A stretch of DNA of 64,000 bases, taken from contig NZ_VKNW01000011.1 of the NCBI RefSeq assembly GCF_007474535.1, positions 62,001 through 126,000 of the forward strand, read 5' to 3'. This stretch comes from Chryseobacterium echinoideorum. Lineage in GTDB: Bacteria > Bacteroidota > Bacteroidia > Flavobacteriales > Weeksellaceae. Under the pieces are notes generated by a model. The model was given only the letters and a program-made list of their open reading frames with translations. It was not told the DNA's origin and searched no databases. This document shows positions 32,725-41,177 of this stretch, in pieces (the stretch's first letter is position 1; each line of letters starts with the position of its first letter). The position numbers and the translations under genes were made by a program.

Positions 32725-33146
32725 CGGTTGAGTTTCTGTTTTGAAGTTTTAATACTTGCGACAAGCATACTGATAAGCTCATCATTCTGTTGGTGGTATT
32801 GGTGGAAGCTTCCGTTATCCAGATATTGGGTTCTGTTGAGCAGCTCCAGCCAGTATTGTGCTTCGTTGGCTTCTTTCAGAGCAATAGACAGCTTGCTGAT
32901 AAAATCTGCTGTGCTTTGGGCAAATTCGGCTTCTCTTATAAGAGCTCCAACAGCAGTTCCGCTTCTTAAAAGCTGCTTAGATATTACCCATTCTTTATTG
33001 ATAATCAGATTCTTGTAAAGGTTCACCATCTCAATACTGAAAAGAAAGCTTTTTTCCTTCAGAAAATTTTTCTTTTCTCTTTTCACTCTCATTTCCTCAT
33101 TCATCTTTCGCTCTTCATTGCTCATTCTTATTTCTTCACTTTTCAT
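32721..33146 (-). CDS. Four-helix-bundle protein (rRNA-intervening-sequence/TIGR02436 type)
   Basis: A 141-residue protein whose residues about 28-130 match the small four-helix-bundle family: FSIEMVNLYKNLIINKEWVI, LLRSGTAVGALIREAEFAQS, FISKLSIALKEANEAQYWLELL. These proteins form pentameric bundles of unknown function. The first about 27 residues (Glu/Arg/Lys/Met only) are encoded by a purine-rich simple repeat and may not be translated; ATG at 33092 is an alternative start. The stop overlaps the ATG of the RHS gene by 4 bp, and the YD protein ends 4 bp upstream. Its presence inside an RHS operon is unusual. Confidence 0.8.
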   Translation of the reverse strand: MKSEEIRMSNEERKMNEEMRVKREKKNFLKEKSFLFSIEMVNLYKNLIINKEWVISKQLLRSGTAVGALIREAEFAQSTADFISKLSIALKEANEAQYWLELLNRTQYLDNGSFHQYHQQNDELISMLVASIKTSKQKLNR

Positions 33147-33150
33147 TCTC

Positions 33151-35979
33151 CTACTGTTTGTAGTTATACTGGTGTTCTTTTACGGTATTGCCATTGACGT
33201 CAACTACTTTCAGCAGTCTGTTGAAAGAATCGTATTTGTACAGCTCCATCATCCCGTTAGGCGGAATGGTAGTGGTAATTCCCACCAAAGGATTGTAGGT
33301 ATAGCAGGTCACCATGAAGTTCTCAAGCGCAGCATTGTTTTTGAAAGTATTCAGCGCAGCAATCAAAGCCTGTTCTTTGGCTTCTTCCTGAGCAGCCGGT
33401 GCATTGGCATCTTCGTTGGATGCGCTGACAATAGCAGTAATCAGCGAAGAAGGAACATCCGACAGTTTTGCCCCTTCTATTTTGGCAATCGGCATGGTTT
33501 TATTGTATCCGTAAATAATGGTGGTGGGAACTCCCGCTGAACCTACTTCCGGAAAAGCGGTAAACTGCACAAGATTGCCTTTATCGTCATAAAGGTCATA
33601 CGAAACATTTTTTAGCGACTGCGAAAGATTATCCGGCAAAAAGCTGATCTGCGAGGTAGGATAAAAGTGTGTGACATCCTCAAACCTGGTTTCTGCCTTG
33701 GAAATCACCGTGCCGTTTCTTTTGGTTTCTACGATTACTGGAATTGATCTTATATTCGCATTCCAAAGTCTGTTGCTCCGTCCAAAAGGATATGTGATGT
33801 TGGATTCTGTTACGGTACCGTCTGCTCCGGTTATTTTTTCGTATTTTACGTTATAATGGTTCATGTCCCGCACCGTTTCAGCAGTATTGGTAAAACTGCC
33901 GGAGCTGTTATAAATTGTCGATATTGTTTTTTGTTCTTCTACGATACCGTTTCTTAGCGCATCATAGTATTGTCCGTCAAAAGATCCTCCTCCTTCAAAG
34001 AACGAAAGAGGGGATAGTTTTGATAGAATACTGTCTCTCTGTATCAGTAAGTGAGCAGCATTATAAACTTCTCTTTTTTCCAGCAAGCCATTCGCTAAAA
34101 TATTAACATTGCGTAACTCATTTGCAGGAGCCGGAGGGCTGCTGCTGTCAGCAGGATCGTGCAATGTTTTGTAGTAGTATTTTGTATAACCCTGATTTTC
34201 TCCTAACACTTCTTTTACATTCTTATAAACAACAAACTCCTGTCCGTCAATTTCATTGAGATAGCCACTTGTCGGTATGCTTCCGTCAAATTTTCCATAG
34301 CTGAATTTTCGGGTTAAAGCACTATTAACAACATTGTTTTCCAAAAATTCTATTTGTTTAATTCTTACCCCCTTCCCTGTGGAATAGTTTGCAATAGGAT
34401 TCGATTTCAAGCGTATCCTTTTAACATGATACGTTCCTGTACCTCCTGTTCCGGAAATCACAATTGTATTGTTTCCCGGAGGATATTTTTTATAGCCCCA
34501 CATATCCTGTGTACTATTGCTTATAGCGCCATTGATAAAATAATTACCATCACTTGGTTGAAACGGACCATCTGTATATAACGTTCCTACGGCTAAATGC
34601 TCAAAAAGATAACTATAGCCGTCCGGTTCATCAGGATTATAAGGCAGGTTAAAGCTGATAGAGGTATTACCATTGTTAAAGTTAAATCCGAAATCGCCTA
34701 TTTCCTCAAAATATTGAGCATCCCGATCACTGATTTCATAAGGAAATAAGTATCCTGCGAAGTTTTTGTCTACATAATATTGATTGGGTTCAAAAGTATA
34801 TTTTACTTCCGTACCGTTGGGGTACTTTATAGATTTTAGCAAAGCCTGTCCCAGAAACTTAGGGTTTTTATGTTCCTCTTTGAAGCATTTATTTATAGGA
34901 TCTAAGCTGGGATATTCTGTCCAATTGTTACCAAAAGAAAGATTGTCAAAATAGTCAGGATAAGTAAACTGGGTTGTTTCATATGTAGAACCCGAACCGT
35001 ATTTATACAGTTTTGTGAGCATTCTCTTTCCCTGTCTTTCGTATATTGCGCAAGGTCCTGGATTACCATTTGCGATATAGCCCAAATGATATTCCTGTCC
35101 TATGTCTATGGTTTCAAACACGTATCTTTCAGTTGTCTTACCGGCAGTATTTTTTAAAATAATCGAATTCAGTTTAAAAGGATCCTGATAAGATTTCCGA
35201 TCGTTGCTATTGAAATTATAGCTGAAAGCAATATTTCCAAAATCTTTAGATAGTATATTATTTACTTTGAGTGATTTTACAATTAAGGTGTTAGGTCCTC
35301 CCAGATAGGCTGGTATTGTGTAACTATCTTCTTGATAATTAAATAGAACGAGTTCTTCACCATTAGTATCAATTATTTTTGTCAGATAGTAGCATGCTGT
35401 AAAACTGGAGAAAACATCATAACCTGACGGGTAATAAGAACTGTCCAATGTTTCAAAATGATAGGATATCCCATTTTCATCTACAATTTTAAAATTGTAG
35501 ATATTTGTTGCGATTTCATTAACAGTGATTTTATATCGGTTCTCTGTGACTTTCTTTAAGTCTAATATTCCGTATTGAGGATGTTTTGAAAACTGAAAAG
35601 TTCCTGATTTACCTAAAAAATTGAAATGGTAATTATACGAAGGAGTTCCTCCGGAATTAATCTCTCTGTAAATAACATTTGAAGCTCCTGCTAGATTCCA
35701 TCCTAAGCCAACATCGCTTGCCTTGCTTCCCATAAAAGTATTATTGGGATGATAGCTCAGTCCTATGTTGATGCTTACGTTTTTATTATGTGTCGGCAAG
35801 GTAAAAAACGGAATGCCGATATCGGGTATTCCGGTAGATATTGCCGAAGGTGATTTTATTTTACTGGCAATACCCGATGCAGTAGGAGCTGTAATATTCA
35901 GGCTGGGCAGCTGTGATTCGTTTTGTGCCTTTAGGTTTGTTAAAAAACCAAACACTATTAAAACTAAAATTTTTCTCAT
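33151..35979 (-). CDS. Large secreted YD/RHS-related protein
   Basis: Exported protein of 942 residues with a signal peptide (1-18, FGFLTNLKAQ). Early residues LNITAPTASGIASKIK and IPDIGIPFFTLPT, then VSINIGLSYHPNN and DVGLGWNLAGA, resemble the N-terminal part of SpvB/insecticidal-toxin and RHS-type beta shells. The C-terminus has YD-like pieces (YGYNKTMPIAKIEGAKL, YKYDSFNRLLKVVDVNGN). It lacks an RHS core terminus and a toxin tail. In Chryseobacterium such genes usually stand directly before a DUF6443/RHS gene, as here. It may be a shell or surface partner of the RHS protein. Confidence 0.78.
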   Translation of the reverse strand: MRKILVLIVFGFLTNLKAQNESQLPSLNITAPTASGIASKIKSPSAISTGIPDIGIPFFTLPTHNKNVSINIGLSYHPNNTFMGSKASDVGLGWNLAGASNVIYREINSGGTPSYNYHFNFLGKSGTFQFSKHPQYGILDLKKVTENRYKITVNEIATNIYNFKIVDENGISYHFETLDSSYYPSGYDVFSSFTACYYLTKIIDTNGEELVLFNYQEDSYTIPAYLGGPNTLIVKSLKVNNILSKDFGNIAFSYNFNSNDRKSYQDPFKLNSIILKNTAGKTTERYVFETIDIGQEYHLGYIANGNPGPCAIYERQGKRMLTKLYKYGSGSTYETTQFTYPDYFDNLSFGNNWTEYPSLDPINKCFKEEHKNPKFLGQALLKSIKYPNGTEVKYTFEPNQYYVDKNFAGYLFPYEISDRDAQYFEEIGDFGFNFNNGNTSISFNLPYNPDEPDGYSYLFEHLAVGTLYTDGPFQPSDGNYFINGAISNSTQDMWGYKKYPPGNNTIVISGTGGTGTYHVKRIRLKSNPIANYSTGKGVRIKQIEFLENNVVNSALTRKFSYGKFDGSIPTSGYLNEIDGQEFVVYKNVKEVLGENQGYTKYYYKTLHDPADSSSPPAPANELRNVNILANGLLEKREVYNAAHLLIQRDSILSKLSPLSFFEGGGSFDGQYYDALRNGIVEEQKTISTIYNSSGSFTNTAETVRDMNHYNVKYEKITGADGTVTESNITYPFGRSNRLWNANIRSIPVIVETKRNGTVISKAETRFEDVTHFYPTSQISFLPDNLSQSLKNVSYDLYDDKGNLVQFTAFPEVGSAGVPTTIIYGYNKTMPIAKIEGAKLSDVPSSLITAIVSASNEDANAPAAQEEAKEQALIAALNTFKNNAALENFMVTCYTYNPLVGITTTIPPNGMMELYKYDSFNRLLKVVDVNGNTVKEHQYNYKQ

Positions 35980-35985
35980 CTGTAT

Positions 35986-37608
35986 CTATTTTTTAATGAT
36001 TTTCGCATTCGCAGTTTTGTTGTCATTGGTTTTCACCACCACCAGATAGGCTCCCTGAATAAGGTTTTGGGTGTTGATCTTGGTGATTCTGTTTTTTGTT
36101 TTCAGGCTTTGCAGCTGTCTTCCGCCCATGTCGTAAATAATGATCTCAGCCTCTGACTTCCCATCACCCGGCTTCCAGCTTCCGGATTCCATTCCAATCT
36201 CTACATAACAGTAATCACTCACCGGATTAGGATAGATTCGAATATCCTGCTTCTCAATCAGCTGGTCAATCTGGCTGTCCCCCAGCTTCACAATTTTCCA
36301 GTTTTCTTTGCCGAGTTCTTCTGCGCTTGTTCCCGCCAAAACAATCGAACCGTCTTTGTTCAGCTTTAAATCAGATAATCTTTCTTCTTTCTGTCTTTTT
36401 TCACCTTTTACATATTTCCGCCACTGCTCGTTGCCATTTTGGTCAAGGTACAGCATCCAGAAGGTCTCGTCGTTGGCTTCTATTCTGCCTTCCGCCTGCG
36501 TATAACCGCCCAATAAGATGCCTTTGGTTGCATTCACTCCCTTCATCTCGCTTCCTGCTTCCCGTCCGCTGATCACATTCATTCCCATCAAGACATCGCG
36601 GTTTCCGAAATTGTAGGATTTCTGCCATAGTTCTTCACCTCTGGAATTTAAAGAGATGAGCCAAACATCCGTTCCTTCTTCAATTCCCACGGTTTTATTG
36701 CCTGATCTTTCTGATCTGGAGCTTCCGCCAATGATGTATCCGGATGAAGTAAACGCCAAAGTGGTTAAATGATCGTCACCCTTTCCGCCGAAATCCTTTT
36801 CCCATTCTATTTTTCCGTCTTTGTTAAGCTTAATGACCCAGTAATCGCCTTCCCCAAAGTTTTCGGTTTGCTTCACCACGCTTCCAGCGTCCAGCTTTTG
36901 GCTTCCTGCCACACTTCCGCTCCTTGAGTAGACTCCCAATAATGCTCCTCCGTCCGGAGTGGGAATCATTTTTTCCACCTCATCCAGACCTTTTCCGCCT
37001 AAAATAATCTGCGAGATTTCTTTCCCGTTTTTATCAAGCTTGATGACCGTCACATCTTTAGAACCGAAACCTTTAGGTGAATTTTTTACGCTTCCTGCCA
37101 CCAGAAATCCGAAATCGGTGGTCTGAATAATGGCTTTTGCTTCCTCATCCTGAGCGGTTCCGATGGTTTTCTGCCAAAGCTCATCGCCAAATTCGTTCAG
37201 TCTTATCAACCAAATGTCTGATCCGCCTTTTGAATTGTCTTTTTTATCCGGTCCGGCTGTGGAAAACGTGGTTCCGACCACCGCAAAACCTCCGTCCTGC
37301 GTGCTGATGGTCGATTGGATGTAATCGTGGTTGTTTCCGGCGAAATATTTTTCCCAGACCTGTTCGCCCTGTTGGTTGAGCTTCACCAAATGAAAATCGT
37401 AGCCGTTGTTCTGCTTACTGCCTTCAGCTTGTAGCTTACTGCTTTGAATGCTGCTTCCGGTAATAAGGTATTGCTGATCAATAGTGGTGGTCACCTGTGA
37501 AAGAAAATCCTGGGTATTGGATTGGATGTCTTTCTGCCATATCACCTCCTGAGCCTGCGATACAGCCATGGTGCATACAAGAAATGCACCCGAATAGAGT
37601 TTTTTCAT
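35986..37608 (-). CDS. T9SS-sorted repeat protein heading the RHS locus
   Basis: A 540-residue protein with a signal peptide (1-19) and a C-terminal type A sorting domain (IRIYPNPVSDYCYVEI, then GAYLVVVKTNDNKTANAKIIKK), so it is exported by the type IX system and probably cell-surface attached. Between them are about eight repeats of roughly 50 residues built like DIWLIRLNEFGDELWQKTIG followed by DGGFAVVGTT, which predict a beta-propeller. It lies 6 bp before the YD protein gene, first in the RHS operon. Its function is likely surface binding or display. Confidence 0.85.
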   Translation of the reverse strand: MKKLYSGAFLVCTMAVSQAQEVIWQKDIQSNTQDFLSQVTTTIDQQYLITGSSIQSSKLQAEGSKQNNGYDFHLVKLNQQGEQVWEKYFAGNNHDYIQSTISTQDGGFAVVGTTFSTAGPDKKDNSKGGSDIWLIRLNEFGDELWQKTIGTAQDEEAKAIIQTTDFGFLVAGSVKNSPKGFGSKDVTVIKLDKNGKEISQIILGGKGLDEVEKMIPTPDGGALLGVYSRSGSVAGSQKLDAGSVVKQTENFGEGDYWVIKLNKDGKIEWEKDFGGKGDDHLTTLAFTSSGYIIGGSSRSERSGNKTVGIEEGTDVWLISLNSRGEELWQKSYNFGNRDVLMGMNVISGREAGSEMKGVNATKGILLGGYTQAEGRIEANDETFWMLYLDQNGNEQWRKYVKGEKRQKEERLSDLKLNKDGSIVLAGTSAEELGKENWKIVKLGDSQIDQLIEKQDIRIYPNPVSDYCYVEIGMESGSWKPGDGKSEAEIIIYDMGGRQLQSLKTKNRITKINTQNLIQGAYLVVVKTNDNKTANAKIIKK

Positions 37609-37644
37609 AGCCGTGTTTTTTTAATAGTTTATTTTTTAATTTTT

Positions 37645-37652
37645 CAAATATA
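37645..37652 (-). promoter_or_regulatory. Promoter -7 element of the RHS operon
   Basis: The minus strand reads TATATTTG, matching TAnnTTTG, 37 bp before the ATG of the T9SS protein. It is the only clear promoter upstream of the five-gene reverse-strand cluster. Confidence 0.5.
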
Positions 37653-37705
37653 AATGAATTTTTTGAATGCATAATTCACTGTGTTTTTTTACTGGTTTAA
37701 GATTG

Positions 37706-37785
37706 TTTCACGCAAAGATTTATTTTCAAAATGTTTAATTTTAAGATGCAAAGGCAATGAATTGCATCGCAAAGCTTGAAAATAT
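37706..37785. repeat. 80-bp dispersed repeat, copy A
   Basis: It begins TTTCACGCAAAG and ends GCTTGAAAATAT, with TTTTAAGATGCAAAGGCAAT inside. It is a near copy of 37894-37971 in the same orientation. In copy B the ends TTTCACGC and GCGTGAAA are inverted repeats, as in small non-autonomous elements. Confidence 0.7.
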
Positions 37786-38193
37786 CGCTTCATCAATCAA
37801 CTTGTTGATTCAACTTTGCTCCTTATGAATAGCATTCTTTTTTTTAAAACTTTGCGTTAAATGATGCATCAAATGTCATGTAATAAAGTTTTATTTCACG
37901 CAAAGATTATTTTAATATGTTTTATTTTAAGATGCAAAGGCAATGAATTGCTTCGCAAAGCGTGAAAATATTTTGCGTTTAAAATATCGTCATTAAGTCT
38001 CCATATAATAAGTTTTTATTGTTACCTCTGCAAAGCTAAATCCTTAATGCGACAAAACTTGACGGGTTTGGAATGAATAAATATGACATTTTAATTTCTA
38101 CCAATATTTTTGATCAAGTCACTATATTTCATAAAAAAATAAAATTTATAAAATAGTTTTAATAATTTAGTGTTCATGACAAAAACACCCCCG
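37786..38193. other. Gene-free spacer upstream of the DUF2851 gene
   Basis: The whole gap 37609-38193 carries no gene I can support. It holds the RHS operon promoter, two copies of the CGCAAAG repeat with a related fragment TTTGCGTTAAATGATGCATC between them near 37852, a TTTTGCGTTT tail after copy B, and then A/T-rich sequence leading to the DUF2851 start. Confidence 0.6.
37894..37971. repeat. 80-bp dispersed repeat, copy B
   Basis: It begins TTTCACGCAAAGATTATTTT and ends GCGTGAAAATAT. The outer 8 bases are perfect inverted repeats (TTTCACGC/GCGTGAAA), and the core GATGCAAAGGCAATGAATTG is identical to copy A. Confidence 0.7.
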
Positions 38194-39468
38194 ATGAACG
38201 AAAAACTTCTTCAGTATCTCTGGAACTACAAGATTTTTACAGACTATAATTTTAAAGATATAGATGGCAATTCTATTGAAATTATAGACTACGGAAAATG
38301 GAACTCAGATTCCGGACCGGATTTTCTGATGGCGAAGATTAAAGTGAATAATATAATTTTAGCAGGAAATATAGAACTCCATATCAAATCTTCTGACTGG
38401 ATTTTTCATCAGCACTCTCAAAATCCGGATTATGAAAATATAATTCTTCATGTCGTTTTTCAGAATGATGCAGATATTCCGGAACTCAAAAGCAAAAATA
38501 TTCCCACACTTGAACTCCAACATTATGCAGATGAAAATGTTTTCAGAAAATATGCAAAATTGATGGATGAGAATCAGTTTATTCCCTGCGAAAAAATTTT
38601 CAGCCCTGATAAAATCCCGGTAGGCTTTCACGAAGAAAATCTGCTGAGAAAGCTGGAAGAAAAATCTCTGATGATAGAACAGGATCTGAAGATTTATAAA
38701 AACAATTATGAAGCGGTATTGTTCCATCATGTTGCCTATGCGTTTGGTCTGAAAGTTAATGCAGCGGTTTTTAAACAACTGGCAGAAACGATTGATTTTA
38801 CAATGATTAATAAAATCAGACAGAATAAAACGCAGCTGGAAGCGTTATTCTTCGGGATTTCAGGCTGGCTTCAGAATCCTGAAGATGAACCCTCCAAAAT
38901 ATGGAAAAGAGAGTTTGATTTTTTAAAAGCAAAATATAATCTTCCTGAAGTTACAATAGCTCCAAAATTTCTCCGTTTGCGTCCTCCAAATTTTCCAACG
39001 ATTCGTTTGTCTCAGTTGGCAGATTTATATTTCAGGCATCAGAGTTTATTCTCAAAAATAATTTCAGCTAAAAATACAGAGGATATGTTTCATATCTTTA
39101 GCAATATAAAAGCTTCTGAATATTGGGATGATCACTTCAACTTTAGAAAGTTATCTTCCCTAAGCCATCCTAAAATTTTAACCTCCGATTTCATTGAAAT
39201 TATCATTCTTAATGCTGTTTTACCAGTGAAATTTACTTATGAAAAATATCTGAATGAAAGCATTACAGATCGTATTCTCCATTTTTATATGGAAATTCCG
39301 GCTGAAAAAAATACCATCGTGCAGCAATGGAAGAATTTAGGCTTAAAAATTGATCATGCTTTAATAAGCCAAAGCCTGATTTATCACCACAAACATTTTT
39401 GTGAAGTGAAAAATTGCTTAAATTGCGGGATCGGATTTAAAATTTTAAAAGATTCTTATCATGTTTGA
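38194..39468 (+). CDS. DUF2851 family protein
   Basis: A soluble protein of 424 residues starting MNEKLLQYLWNYKIF, the characteristic DUF2851 N-terminus, followed by GKWNSDSGPDFLMAKIKVN and a C-terminal CLNCGIGFKIL with a Cys pair. I chose ATG 38194; GTG 38170 and ATG 38176 lie in frame upstream but lack family-like sequence. The early part has an endonuclease-like look (SGPDF...IELHIKSSDW, reminiscent of PD-(D/E)XK folds), which is only a suggestion. It overlaps the PspC gene by 8 bp. Confidence 0.82.
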   Translation: MNEKLLQYLWNYKIFTDYNFKDIDGNSIEIIDYGKWNSDSGPDFLMAKIKVNNIILAGNIELHIKSSDWIFHQHSQNPDYENIILHVVFQNDADIPELKSKNIPTLELQHYADENVFRKYAKLMDENQFIPCEKIFSPDKIPVGFHEENLLRKLEEKSLMIEQDLKIYKNNYEAVLFHHVAYAFGLKVNAAVFKQLAETIDFTMINKIRQNKTQLEALFFGISGWLQNPEDEPSKIWKREFDFLKAKYNLPEVTIAPKFLRLRPPNFPTIRLSQLADLYFRHQSLFSKIISAKNTEDMFHIFSNIKASEYWDDHFNFRKLSSLSHPKILTSDFIEIIILNAVLPVKFTYEKYLNESITDRILHFYMEIPAEKNTIVQQWKNLGLKIDHALISQSLIYHHKHFCEVKNCLNCGIGFKILKDSYHV

Positions 39469-39682
39469 TAATCTTCGCCACAAAATGGAACGTGAATGGT
39501 TCGGAGTTCTTACCAGAATGGGAGCCAAATTGGGAATTCCTGTATCTAAACTCAGGGTATTCTTTATCTATTCTACATTTGCAACGGCAGGATTTTTCTT
39601 TTTAATCTATCTTGGTCTGGCTTTCACGCTTTGGGTAAAAGATATTTTTATTACAAGAAGACCAAGTGTTTTCGACCTTTAA
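39461..39682 (+). CDS. PspC-domain small membrane protein
   Basis: A 73-residue protein. The PspC-like segment (WFGVLTRMGAKLGIPVSKLRVFFIYST) leads into one hydrophobic helix (ATAGFFFLIYLGLAFTLWV). PspC proteins are membrane stress proteins, but the short single-domain forms in Bacteroidetes have no proven role. It overlaps the DUF2851 gene by 8 bp, and the acetyltransferase ATG follows after 4 bp, so this is a three-gene operon. Confidence 0.8.
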   Translation: MFDNLRHKMEREWFGVLTRMGAKLGIPVSKLRVFFIYSTFATAGFFFLIYLGLAFTLWVKDIFITRRPSVFDL

Positions 39683-39686
39683 AGAG

Positions 39687-40199
39687 ATGGAATTTTTGCA
39701 AATTACTTCAGCCGATGACTATAGAATCAGAAAGATATTTGATTCTTATTCTTCCACTTTTCCTGAAGATGAGAGAAGAGAATGGTTTCAGTTTGTTCGG
39801 CTTTTTGTGCATCCAAAAGTAAAAGTATTCTCTGTTTTGGATGAAGCTGAAAATGTTGGCTACCTGATTATCTGGGAACTTTCTCAGTTTACTTTTGTTG
39901 AGCATTTTGAAGTTTTTGATGAATTCAGAAATCGTAAGATGGGTTCTCATATTACAGAATTTTTACTGAAAAACTATCCGAGAATCATTCTGGAAATAGA
40001 ACCGGAAAGCCTGAACGAAAATGCCAAACGAAGATTCTCTTTTTATCATCGGAACGGTTTCAATCTTATTGATGAGATGTATATTCAGCCAAGTTACGGT
40101 ACCGGGAAGAAAAGTATTCAGCTTTGGCTTTTAGCCAATTATAAACCGGAGAATATTCAGCAGATAAAAGATGAAATTTACGATATCGTTTATCATTAA
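39687..40199 (+). CDS. GNAT family N-acetyltransferase
   Basis: A protein of 170 residues with a weak GNAT fold: FSVLDEAENVGYLIIWEL, then FEVFDEFRNRKMGSHITEFLL as the acetyl-CoA loop (R/Q-x-x-G/A-like at RNRKMGS), and RRFSFYHRNGFNLI. The substrate is unknown. I chose ATG 39687; a GTG at 39666 would overlap the PspC gene by 17 bp. It is the last gene of the operon with DUF2851. Confidence 0.82.
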   Translation: MEFLQITSADDYRIRKIFDSYSSTFPEDERREWFQFVRLFVHPKVKVFSVLDEAENVGYLIIWELSQFTFVEHFEVFDEFRNRKMGSHITEFLLKNYPRIILEIEPESLNENAKRRFSFYHRNGFNLIDEMYIQPSYGTGKKSIQLWLLANYKPENIQQIKDEIYDIVYH

Positions 40200-40247
40200 T
40201 TTTGTTTAGAACCGGGGTGTTTTAGAGAACCTAAAAATTTCATCTGA

Positions 40248-40994
40248 TTATTTCTGACCTTGCGGAGCTTTATAGGACATAATTCTCGTTAAGACCGCTC
40301 TCTGGAATCTCATCAGATCACCATCGGTCATATAGCCGTATTTCAGAATCTTTTTTCTTTCAAATCCTCCCTGAAGAACGTAGTTTACAAAATGGTAAAT
40401 AAACGGCTGCTCAATCTGCAGATCAATAAAGTACTGGGTTCCCAATGCAGAAACAATATAGTTTGACATATCCAGATCATCCCATTTGTTTTTTACCTTT
40501 CCTATTGAGAAACCTTGTCCTTTTGGCTGTACAAATTCGCCGGGTCTTGCAGCCAAAATTCTTGGATCTGACTTTTGAGAGATATATTGGGCTATATCTT
40601 TTTTCAGTTTTGCTACTTTTTTAGATTCGTTGAGCGAGTTGGCATCACTCTTCAGATCTCCGGTAATTCCTTTTTTTATTTCAACTTCCTCAATTAAGGT
40701 TGCAGATCGTGTCATCTGAATATTTAAAGGAGACTTGGTATTTTCCGGGCTGACTTTCTGATCCAGTCTGTCAAAACCTACTTTTACAAATCTCAAAATG
40801 TCTCCCGCTCTTCCGGAAATCATAAAATGACCGTCTTTATTGCTGGAAACTCTTTCGTCAGTCCGGATATTGATCACGGTAACGTCAGTTATCTGTAAAT
40901 TTTGTTCGCCTACAATTTTACCGAAAATATATTCCTGAGCATTGGCGTTTAGAGCGAAAAAACAAAGAAGAATAAAAAATAGTTTAATTTTCAC
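40248..40994 (-). CDS. Carboxypeptidase-like regulatory domain protein
   Basis: A 248-residue exported protein with a signal peptide (1-19, LLCFFALNANAQ). A carboxypeptidase-like regulatory domain spans about 20-95 (GKIVGEQNLQITDVTVINI, SSNKDGHFMISGRAGD, IQMTRSATLIEEV), as at the N-terminus of TonB receptors but without plug or barrel. The rest is Lys-rich and of unknown fold. The start codon is GTG; a stop lies two codons upstream. It probably acts in the periplasm. Confidence 0.82.
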   Translation of the reverse strand: MKIKLFFILLCFFALNANAQEYIFGKIVGEQNLQITDVTVINIRTDERVSSNKDGHFMISGRAGDILRFVKVGFDRLDQKVSPENTKSPLNIQMTRSATLIEEVEIKKGITGDLKSDANSLNESKKVAKLKKDIAQYISQKSDPRILAARPGEFVQPKGQGFSIGKVKNKWDDLDMSNYIVSALGTQYFIDLQIEQPFIYHFVNYVLQGGFERKKILKYGYMTDGDLMRFQRAVLTRIMSYKAPQGQK

Positions 40995-41177
40995 AGATTA
41001 TTGTTTTGATAGACAAAGCTAAAATTATTTTTCATTTTAAATTGAAGTTTAACCAGACTTAACGGCATTTAGGATTTTTTTTGATTGTGACCACAAAACT
41101 GTTAAAATATTGAGGTTCAAATGTTAAAATTTTAAGCTAAATTTTAATTAAATTGCACAAAATCTTTTACTTTCAAA

